DNA of 12,710 bases, taken from contig CAYQDO010000025.1 of the NCBI GenBank assembly GCA_964416365.1, forward strand, positions 1 to 12,710. The letters are read 5' to 3'. How positions within the stretch are numbered: position 1 is the first letter of the stretch; each line of letters opens with the position of its first letter. Below are positions 6,509-12,710 of this stretch, piece after piece. Made by a program: the position numbers and the translations under genes. The stretch comes from DUUS01 sp964416365 (GTDB lineage Bacteria > Bacillota_I > Bacilli_A > RF39 > UBA660). The notes under the pieces are model-generated. The model was given only the letters and a program-made list of their open reading frames with translations. It was not told where the DNA came from and ran no database searches.

Positions 6509-7402
6509 TTACTCTACCCCCGTATCTTCATTATAGAATCTTTCCCCAGATATTAGGAAATAAGTATTAATGATAATAATCAGATGAAGTAATACCTGAA
6601 CATACCATTCATCTAACATTTTAATATAATTTTCAGTACCTAATAGGAATTGAGTTAACATTACTAATAAATATAATCCAAAACCAAAAGTTAGGAATTT
6701 TTTATGGAAAGCACCTCGATCCATTTTATCTCGATAGACACCTTCAACAAGCATATCGATATCAAGAAGCATGTTTTCTAAAGATTCCCCAGAATCCTTA
6801 GCACCTTCCTTAGTAATTTGTAAAAATAATTGGTGCATATTCTTAACCATATAATATGGATATTTATCATTAAAATATTTAATTGACTCTTCAATAGTAC
6901 CATTTTGATAAGCTAAATCAATCATTAATTTTACATCATCGACAACGGGACTTTCCAATACACCAGATTCATAAACACCTTCCAAGGCTTTAACAAAGCT
7001 TTGGGTAGTATTAAATTCCATGATAACATTGGTTGTATACACTTGAATTTGTTCGAACAAGAACTCACTATATATTCTTTGACATCTTAGATAAGCTAAA
7101 TATGGAATAAAAGCAATGGCCCCTACAGCATAAAAAATTGCCCAAAAAATACTTGAAAAATATAAATAAGCTATACCAGCACCAACTGCTCCAAATAGGA
7201 CAATTTGTGATACATACTCTTTTGCGGTATATTCTTGGCCTAACTCTTTGGTTTTTTCACGAACCATTTGAAAGCTATATGGAGCATATTTCTCATATAG
7301 GTTATTTATTTCTTTCATTAAGAATCTATAAAAATTATCACCAGTATTTTTGCGATAAGTGAAAATAAATATAGCAATTAAGATTAGTAATACTAATTCC
7401 AT
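6509..7402 (-). CDS. tadB: TadB-like inner-membrane platform protein (T2SF domain)
   Basis: This 297-residue integral membrane protein has a hydrophobic N-terminal helix (about 2-15), a TM pair at about 63-105, a cytoplasmic helical T2SF (GspF-like) domain at about 110-230, and two C-terminal TM helices at about 234-254 and 266-284. The cytoplasmic domain contains Lys-Asp-Ser-Gly-Glu-Ser-Leu-Glu at 202-209, the counterpart of the Gly-Glu-Ser-Leu loop common in TadB/GspF proteins. Together with TadC it should form the platform that couples CpaF to pilin insertion. The ribosome binding site AGGAGG is seven bases upstream of the ATG and close to the cpaF stop. The gene ends only two bases before tadC, so the two platform subunits are probably made in a fixed ratio by coupled translation. 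Assignment to TadB rather than TadC rests on gene order and length. Confidence 0.87.
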   Translation of the reverse strand: MELVLLILIAIFIFTYRKNTGDNFYRFLMKEINNLYEKYAPYSFQMVREKTKELGQEYTAKEYVSQIVLFGAVGAGIAYLYFSSIFWAIFYAVGAIAFIPYLAYLRCQRIYSEFLFEQIQVYTTNVIMEFNTTQSFVKALEGVYESGVLESPVVDDVKLMIDLAYQNGTIEESIKYFNDKYPYYMVKNMHQLFLQITKEGAKDSGESLENMLLDIDMLVEGVYRDKMDRGAFHKKFLTFGFGLYLLVMLTQFLLGTENYIKMLDEWYVQVLLHLIIIINTYFLISGERFYNEDTGVE

Positions 7403-7417
7403 AGCCTAACCTCCTCT

Positions 7418-8494
7418 TTATGCTTTAGACTCTGTTGTTCCTATGCCAAATGTATCGGTTGGAAGTGTAACACCTTGAAGGTTTAAATATTCAAGTAAAT
7501 GTTTTGTAGGATTTTTTAAAGAAAAACTTCCAGAAACCGCTTTTTTATAAATAATATTTTTGTGGGCTTTATTATCTTCATCAACATAGAATTCACAAAG
7601 TTCTACAATTTCACGATGAAAACGACCGTGTTCTTTACTAAAATATCCTTTAACAGCTACACCTAACTGAACATACCTGTGAATAGTTGCCAAAAATTGT
7701 TCAACATCTTGACTGGTTTCTAGCAAAGAATACATACGCATTGGAATACTTTCTGCTTTATCAGAGTGAATTGTTGATAAAATATTGTGACCTGATGAAA
7801 TCGAGTTACGAACAGCTAAAACAGCTTCAGCTGATCTTACTTCGGAAAGTAAAATCCAACGAGGATTTTGTCTCATACAAGTTACCAAAACATCTGAATA
7901 TGAAGCTATATTATTAGTTTTCATCGCCACGATATCACGTTTGGGAAAAATACGATCCAAGTGTAACTCTAGAGTATCTTCAATTGTGATTAATTTTTCA
8001 TTTTCTTTTGTATGGCTTGCCAAATATTTAACTAACTCAGTTTTACCTGAACCAGTTTCACCACAAACGATAATATTACAATGACCTTCTACACATTTAA
8101 TTAAGAAATCATGAATTTGTAATATACAATACTTTTCATTTAATAGTTTATCTTTATTTAATCTGATTTTTGCTGGTGTTTTACGAATAACACAGGCAAT
8201 ACCATTGGTAGCTATTGAATCATGTATAAAGTTTAAACGTAATTCTGCACTTTCAGCATCCAAAAAAGGATGAGCCATATTAAATGTTTTGCCCATTACA
8301 TTTGAACATTGGAAAGCTAATTTTTCCATTAATATGTTATTTACTTCTGGTCTATGGACTTGATAAACACCTTTATCTAGAGTTTTTATCCAAATATTAC
8401 CACTATTACTGTATGAAATATCGGTAATATTATCATCATTTAAAAACTCATTTAATGGTCCAAAATCTAATTGTGAAAATATTGCATCTGTCAT
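7418..8494 (-). CDS. cpaF: CpaF/TadA-type secretion motor ATPase
   Basis: This 358-residue hexameric-type secretion ATPase is expected at the cytoplasmic face, powering Tad pilus assembly. Visible motifs in order: an N-terminal domain (about 1-110) with the family's Asp-Ile-Ser-Tyr-Ser-Asn start and an Arg-Leu-Asn-Phe segment; Walker A GETGSGKT at 145-152; an Asp box with Thr-Ile-Glu-Asp-Thr-Leu-Glu-Leu at 170-177; an Arg-Gln-Asn-Pro-Arg then Walker B WILLSEVR at 213-220, followed by Ser-Ala-Glu-Ala; and a His box beginning Thr-Ile-His-Ser at 241. The usual Val-Gly-Glu-Val-Arg of Walker B is Leu-Ser-Glu-Val-Arg here, and the catalytic Glu is kept. The protein is shorter than typical CpaF (about 450-500 residues), because the extra N-terminal segment is largely missing. 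The start ATG at 8494 is preceded by a purine-rich AAAGGGATGGG. It lies between cpaB and tadB, with a 15-base gap to tadB. Confidence 0.93.
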   Translation of the reverse strand: MTDAIFSQLDFGPLNEFLNDDNITDISYSNSGNIWIKTLDKGVYQVHRPEVNNILMEKLAFQCSNVMGKTFNMAHPFLDAESAELRLNFIHDSIATNGIACVIRKTPAKIRLNKDKLLNEKYCILQIHDFLIKCVEGHCNIIVCGETGSGKTELVKYLASHTKENEKLITIEDTLELHLDRIFPKRDIVAMKTNNIASYSDVLVTCMRQNPRWILLSEVRSAEAVLAVRNSISSGHNILSTIHSDKAESIPMRMYSLLETSQDVEQFLATIHRYVQLGVAVKGYFSKEHGRFHREIVELCEFYVDEDNKAHKNIIYKKAVSGSFSLKNPTKHLLEYLNLQGVTLPTDTFGIGTTESKA

Positions 8495-8528
8495 TTTTTC
8501 CCATCCCTTTTATTCTCAGATTTATTTT

Positions 8529-9335
8529 TTATTCTGTAATACTTTCTGTTTCTATATCTTGACTAACATCAATAGCTTTTGAATTAATGAAAGCTTTAAT
8601 TTCTTCACTAGTAATTTGAGTTTCTCCTGGTTTATCAGAATAATTTTTATTTCTTGGAACCGGAATAATTTCAATTGAATTACTTCTTATATATCCAGCT
8701 TTTCTTAATAATAAGAAATAATCATCTGGTACGGCAAATAATAATTCAGAAGGAATTCCATTAGATGATGAGGAAAATACGTGATTTCCACTAGAATCTT
8801 TTACCGTAAGAACTTGCATGCTTTCAATAAACTTACCAAACATTACATAGTTGTTATCATCCACTGCCTTGAAATATAAATCAATATAGTCTTTAGGCAT
8901 GATTGAGTTACCATAAGTACTGTGTAAGTCTACATTTAAGCTATATACTGTATATCCTTCCGGAATATCCTTAATAGCTGAATTTGGTAGTTCTTCTTCT
9001 GTCATTAACTGACTTTTGTAGAACAAGCTTCCTTCAGGAATAGTAGTATCATATTTAATATATTTGCCTATAACCTGCATATTGGAAGTTACCAAATTTG
9101 AAGTGGTATCAACCATATTTTTTGAGACTTTGATTGATCCAACCATTTCAGAAGTTATATAGGTATTACCTGGAATCGTTACCTTAGCATAAGGAACCGC
9201 TTGTGGTTCTACTGCTTGATTCACACGCATGTTATAAAAAATATATAAAACTGCAATGCCAGCTAGTACCCCAATAATTGTTACTGTATTTTTATTACCA
9301 AGAAATCTTTTAATTGATATGCCAATATTTCCCAC
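8529..9335 (-). CDS. cpaB: CpaB/RcpC-like SAF-domain pilus assembly protein
   Basis: This 268-residue protein has a short basic cytoplasmic N-terminus, one TM helix at about residues 17-34, and an extracytoplasmic SAF-type domain (about 47-111). The SAF domain shows the family's usual run: a Val-Pro-Tyr-Ala-Lys strand, then Ile-Pro-Gly-Asn-Thr-Tyr-Ile with Met-Val, later Val-Ile-Gly-Lys, and Ile-Pro-Glu-Gly-Ser-Leu-Phe. A second beta-rich region (about 125-226) has the Ile-Pro-Glu-Gly-Tyr start and the Met-Pro-Lys-Asp-Tyr-Ile-Asp-Leu segment typical of CpaB/RcpC. The C-tail is acidic. In diderms CpaB works with the secretin CpaC. Monoderm Tad loci keep CpaB without a secretin, where it probably forms part of the channel through the wall. 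The start is GTG, fixed by AGGAGG seven bases upstream that overlaps the previous gene's end. It sits directly before the motor ATPase, as in known tad operons. Confidence 0.85.
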   Translation of the reverse strand: MGNIGISIKRFLGNKNTVTIIGVLAGIAVLYIFYNMRVNQAVEPQAVPYAKVTIPGNTYITSEMVGSIKVSKNMVDTTSNLVTSNMQVIGKYIKYDTTIPEGSLFYKSQLMTEEELPNSAIKDIPEGYTVYSLNVDLHSTYGNSIMPKDYIDLYFKAVDDNNYVMFGKFIESMQVLTVKDSSGNHVFSSSSNGIPSELLFAVPDDYFLLLRKAGYIRSNSIEIIPVPRNKNYSDKPGETQITSEEIKAFINSKAIDVSQDIETESITE

Positions 9336-9346
9336 TTTTTATCCTC

Positions 9347-9751
9347 CTATTCATATGTTTCTATTATAGCATCTAATCTATCAACAATGCCAATTTTATC
9401 AATATCACCCATGACAGCATATTGATCAGTTGCCGTTGTGATTTTGACACTAACCTTTGGTGGAGCCTCATAAATATCATAAAAGTCAATCTTGTAGGTT
9501 TTATTGATATTTACAGTTTCAGAAAATCTACGAATAAAATTTTCCATAAATTTTTCTTTTACAATTCTAACCTCACCATATTTACGATAGTGAGCTAAAT
9601 CAATTGCCTCTTCCATAGCGGCATCAGTTACTTCTTTTAGTAAGTAATAATCTTGTTGATTAGTAGTCGTATAGTTTTGTAATAACATCATAACTACTAA
9701 AACAAACAATCCTAAAACTACTATCCAGTAACCCCACATACTCTCTTTCAT
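9347..9751 (-). CDS. Small TadE-like single-pass membrane protein (DUF5411-like)
   Basis: This 134-residue protein has a short N-terminus, one strongly hydrophobic helix at about residues 7-25, then a Thr/Gln/Asp stretch leading into an amphipathic helix rich in Ala and Glu (about 34-55). A small mixed alpha/beta tail with regular beta-type patterning follows. A TM helix near the N-terminus running straight into an Ala-rich helix is the layout of TadE/TadF pseudopilins. From memory it also resembles the uncharacterised family DUF5411 of low-GC Firmicutes. I see no clear class III prepilin peptidase site, so processing is uncertain. The start ATG is preceded by AAAGGAGGG (9765-9773), which overlaps the stop codon of the upstream gene, suggesting coupling. 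Its stop is TAG, the only non-TAA stop in the window. The likely role is a minor pilin or assembly component in the envelope. Confidence 0.75.
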   Translation of the reverse strand: MKESMWGYWIVVLGLFVLVVMMLLQNYTTTNQQDYYLLKEVTDAAMEEAIDLAHYRKYGEVRIVKEKFMENFIRRFSETVNINKTYKIDFYDIYEAPPKVSVKITTATDQYAVMGDIDKIGIVDRLDAIIETYE

Positions 9752-9770
9752 ATTTTAATAAAACCCTCCT

Positions 9771-12710
9771 TTAAGGCCAATATGGCAATCCAGCATCTTC
9801 TTCTGGATAAGCACCATTAAATAACGTTGCAATAGAACTCTCTTGCCATTTTTCATCCTTAAAATACTTCCATCCATTTGCTCGGTTATTCTCTAAAATT
9901 TTCATTAACTCTGGATTATCTTCGACTAAAGCAGTTAAGAATTCACTAATACATTCTTTCCCACTGACCCGACATTTTAAATTAAAATCAGTAAAATCAT
10001 TTTGCTTATTATATTTTCTAATATTATTTAATTTTGTTGGAGTCAAGATGATTGAGCCATCTAAGTATCCCATTGAGCCATCTGTATCACTATAGATATC
10101 ATTACCTGCTTGTTCTATTTCAGCACGAGCTGTTTGCCCTTTAAGATTACCGGACCAGTTTGCTCCTATAGTTCTACCCTCGACACCTTCATTTGGAAAC
10201 AAGTCATTATTAGCAACTGTTTTCGAATAATATTGGACGGCAAATTTATTGTCGTCTTCACAAGTTGGGCAATCCCTTTTATAAAGAATTTCTTCATCCT
10301 TATAAATACATTTATTAACAAACTCTGAACCATCAATATTTTTTTCTTGATCAGCAATGTTTAAAATATTTTTGTTTTCTAATAAATATTGATTTAAAAC
10401 AGCTTGAACATTAGAAATACTCTTTGGTTTTATTTTAGAACTTTGCATCAAGTGGCCTAAATGATTAACAGTAAACCAGGTAGTATATTCACCTTGATAT
10501 GCCGTAATTTTAACATTAAATACGTACCCTACATCGAGTAAATTAGTTGCATCATATTGATTTACATTAGTTACATATTTACCATTTGGGATTAAACTAA
10601 AATATTTTTCACTTGGAATGTAGTATAAAGTTTGTTTATACTCTATCTGATATTTATCAGTTGTATCATATGTAAAACGATTTTCACTATAACCATAATA
10701 ACTAATATTTTTATATGATTGTCCTTTTTTACTAGAGCTTTTAGTTAAAATTGGTGTTTTATCACTGACATTTGGCCAGTATTTTTCTGCTTGATAAGAT
10801 ACTTTCATTGGAACTTTTTCTAAAATCTTATTTTTCTTATTTTGCTCAGTATCAAAATATTCTTGTTCATAATAGAAAGTTAAATCAGGTTCAAAATAAT
10901 ATTTCCAGTTATTAACAAGATCTGCTTTTTTTTCACATTCTTTCTTATACTTTTGTAATTTTAGACGAGCTTCTTTAGCTCCTTCATATGCATTTTGATA
11001 TCCGGTTATGTCTAAAATATCTGGATCCTTTTGGGCATCTATTAAATCTTTATAAGTACTCTTTTCTGAATCTAAGGCATTATCAAAATCATCTGACCAA
11101 CGCTTAACGTCGGTGTAGAAAACTCCTTCTATTTCACCAAGAATATATGGTTGTTGTTTAAAGATGAAAAATCTTCCACTTGTTGCCTCAGCAACACTTG
11201 GATAACTAATATATTGTTTTTCACTAGTAAACATCTGACAATAAGTATTATCTTTTGAAATAGCATCATGAGCATTTTCTGAAGGATAATATAAATAATT
11301 ATCATCTTTGAAATATTTATATTTTTTTAACTGATTGTTAAAATCACTTTCGCTATATTTATTTCGATTACTATATAAATTAGTAATTCCAGTCATTACA
11401 TCATTAAGAGGCGTCTGTATTATATATGATAAGCTTGGCGTATCAGTTTTATTATCACATTGCGTTGTTAGTTTAATTTGTGAATCAGCACCACAAGTTT
11501 GAAAATAATAATTAAGAGCATTGCCATCTTTTAAATAAGCTGGATTAATATTACAACAACCTGATTTTAAATATTCAAGTTCACTAACTTCTTTACCATC
11601 ATAAATATATTTTTGCTTGTTATTAATAATTTCTGTCTGACAAACCGCAGGTATTGGAAAAGTTATATTTAAATCTTGTTTGTCAATTCTTTTTGGCATA
11701 AGCACAATCATACGTTGACGATATTGTTCAGTTAAGTGATATCTTAAAACGGCTAAATTGTTACTATTTAAAACATGATGATATTCATATTCAACAGTTA
11801 GTTTTCCGGAAGTTTCTGTTAAGAAATTCTCTTTTTTACCTGTTATTTTAACTTTAAATGTATATTCATCACTGTTTAAATCTTTTAAGATATCGGTATT
11901 TAAAGTAATTCCTGATTCAATTTTACAGTCTAAATTTTTATTCTCACAATTTACCTTCGTAACTTTAAAATAAGGATTTGTTTTGGCATATGTTTCATAA
12001 TAATCAGTAAATTCTTTTAAGCCCGTAATTTTCACTTCAATAATACGAGCAAATAATGATGAACTACCACTATCGATATTTTCTACTTGATTGGTAGGCT
12101 TAATATTAACATTGAATTTAGGAATATCAGATTTAGAAACACCTTCCAAATTCTCACAATTTTTTTTAGCTGTAGCATCGACATGATCACATGTTTTACA
12201 AAGAATTAAAGCAGAGCAATAATACCTTTGCGCTAATTTATATTCTGGTAGATTTTCAACCAGTTTTGGACTAGCTGCACTCTTTCCTTCGAATTGGGTA
12301 TATACATTATCAAAGTGATTGTCTTTAATTGTTTTGGTTCCAGTAATATCATAACCATACTTGGTAGTTATTGCTCTCATGGCCACATTAACTGCTTGAA
12401 TATAATTTTTTGAAGCAGTTTCAAAATCTTGACCTGTTGAATTCATGACATATACCACATCATTGACATATAAAGTATATATTTTAGCTATCGCTCTATC
12501 ATAATCATTTTCAATGTTAAATGAACGAGCATATTTATATGGTTGTTCTTTAGGTTGAGCTAAATTGGAATCAATACAGAACATACTTTGAGTTGCTCCT
12601 TCGACCATCCCATAATAATTGTACGATCCGGCACTTAATCCATTAGTAAACTTTAAAGGATGATATTTAAATTCCTCACTATATATTTGAATTTGTTCAT
12701 TAAGTTCACA
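9771..12710 (-). CDS. Large Cys-containing putative surface protein, 5' end outside window
   Basis: The frame stays open to the window edge, so the gene is 5'-partial: 979 codons are visible. The Met encoded at 12608-12606 is probably internal, because the 34 residues before it continue protein-like sequence. I recognise no enzyme. Near the visible N-terminus a short Phe-Cys-Ile-Asp motif (Cys codon 12576-12578) is followed about 60 residues later by a Gln-Ala-Val-Asn helix (Gln codon 12396-12398). This spacing and style recall the Cys and Gln of thioester (TQXA-type) adhesin domains, a tentative reading. The rest is Tyr/Asn/Lys-rich with many scattered Cys, including CxxC pairs near 12190 and 10265. 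A Lys-rich, possibly helical stretch lies near 10920-11060, and a Phe-Pro...Gly-Arg...Gly-Ala-Asn-Trp segment at about 10153-10201. No LPXTG motif or C-terminal membrane helix is seen. A signal peptide, if present, is off the window. It is first in the pilus operon seen here, so a Tad-associated adhesin or tip protein is a reasonable inference. Confidence 0.8.
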   Translation of the reverse strand, partial: CELNEQIQIYSEEFKYHPLKFTNGLSAGSYNYYGMVEGATQSMFCIDSNLAQPKEQPYKYARSFNIENDYDRAIAKIYTLYVNDVVYVMNSTGQDFETASKNYIQAVNVAMRAITTKYGYDITGTKTIKDNHFDNVYTQFEGKSAASPKLVENLPEYKLAQRYYCSALILCKTCDHVDATAKKNCENLEGVSKSDIPKFNVNIKPTNQVENIDSGSSSLFARIIEVKITGLKEFTDYYETYAKTNPYFKVTKVNCENKNLDCKIESGITLNTDILKDLNSDEYTFKVKITGKKENFLTETSGKLTVEYEYHHVLNSNNLAVLRYHLTEQYRQRMIVLMPKRIDKQDLNITFPIPAVCQTEIINNKQKYIYDGKEVSELEYLKSGCCNINPAYLKDGNALNYYFQTCGADSQIKLTTQCDNKTDTPSLSYIIQTPLNDVMTGITNLYSNRNKYSESDFNNQLKKYKYFKDDNYLYYPSENAHDAISKDNTYCQMFTSEKQYISYPSVAEATSGRFFIFKQQPYILGEIEGVFYTDVKRWSDDFDNALDSEKSTYKDLIDAQKDPDILDITGYQNAYEGAKEARLKLQKYKKECEKKADLVNNWKYYFEPDLTFYYEQEYFDTEQNKKNKILEKVPMKVSYQAEKYWPNVSDKTPILTKSSSKKGQSYKNISYYGYSENRFTYDTTDKYQIEYKQTLYYIPSEKYFSLIPNGKYVTNVNQYDATNLLDVGYVFNVKITAYQGEYTTWFTVNHLGHLMQSSKIKPKSISNVQAVLNQYLLENKNILNIADQEKNIDGSEFVNKCIYKDEEILYKRDCPTCEDDNKFAVQYYSKTVANNDLFPNEGVEGRTIGANWSGNLKGQTARAEIEQAGNDIYSDTDGSMGYLDGSIILTPTKLNNIRKYNKQNDFTDFNLKCRVSGKECISEFLTALVEDNPELMKILENNRANGWKYFKDEKWQESSIATLFNGAYPEEDAGLPYWP

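Noticed and set aside
10110..10357. Short frames on both strands inside the large surface-protein gene
   Set aside because: They are shadows of a long, clearly coding frame with no ribosome binding sites of their own.
95..12710. Use of genetic code 4 (TGA read as Trp), as in Mycoplasma
   Set aside because: All long frames close and read sensibly with TGG as the only Trp codon, and no gene is interrupted by an in-frame TGA.
5718..12710. A mobile element or prophage origin for the window
   Set aside because: No transposase, integrase, terminal inverted repeat or tRNA-flanked attachment site is visible.

Overview
The window is strongly A+T-rich. Every convincing gene lies on the minus strand, so the biological order runs from high to low coordinates. 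Trp is written TGG in long intact frames. None of the ten visible stop codons is TGA (nine TAA, one TAG), so this is the standard bacterial code and not the Mycoplasma code. Low GC, AGGAGG-type ribosome binding sites, tight gene packing and a pilus locus without a secretin suggest a monoderm Firmicute/Bacilli-like organism, plausibly one of the small-genome uncultured gut lineages near the Mollicutes (inference; no taxonomic marker gene is present).

Right part (12710 to 5718): a Tad/Flp-type pilus or secretion operon. In transcription order it holds a very large, Cys-containing, probably surface protein that is cut by the window edge, a small TadE-like single-pass protein, a CpaB/RcpC-like SAF-domain protein, the CpaF/TadA motor ATPase, and the two inner-membrane platform proteins TadB and TadC. 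Gaps are short and several genes are probably translationally coupled. A hairpin plus T-run follows tadC. No prepilin, prepilin peptidase, TadZ/CpaE or secretin is visible; they may lie outside the window.

Middle (5717 to 5174): about 540 bases without a protein gene, but not empty. They contain the tadC terminator, a good promoter at 5613-5641, several strong inverted repeats, a compact two-domain structured RNA on the minus strand ending in a strong intrinsic terminator (5235-5269), and immediately after it an extended -10 promoter (5205-5233) that should drive the left operon. I could not match the RNA to any class I know.

Left part (5173 to 95): a four-gene operon. It holds an unrecognised 376-residue protein, a membrane-anchored McrB-type AAA+ ATPase, a DUF2357 (McrC N-terminal-like) protein with no nuclease domain, and a bitopic membrane protein. 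That last protein has a cytoplasmic head, one transmembrane helix, about ten 12-residue Asp-rich calcium-binding-type repeats and a C-terminal beta-sandwich-like domain. The operon ends in a perfect hairpin that overlaps the last stop codon. The combination reads as a membrane-linked AAA+/McrC-like machine with an exterior calcium-binding partner, and it does not fit ordinary McrBC restriction. This operon and the RNA in front of it are the best candidates for something undescribed here.
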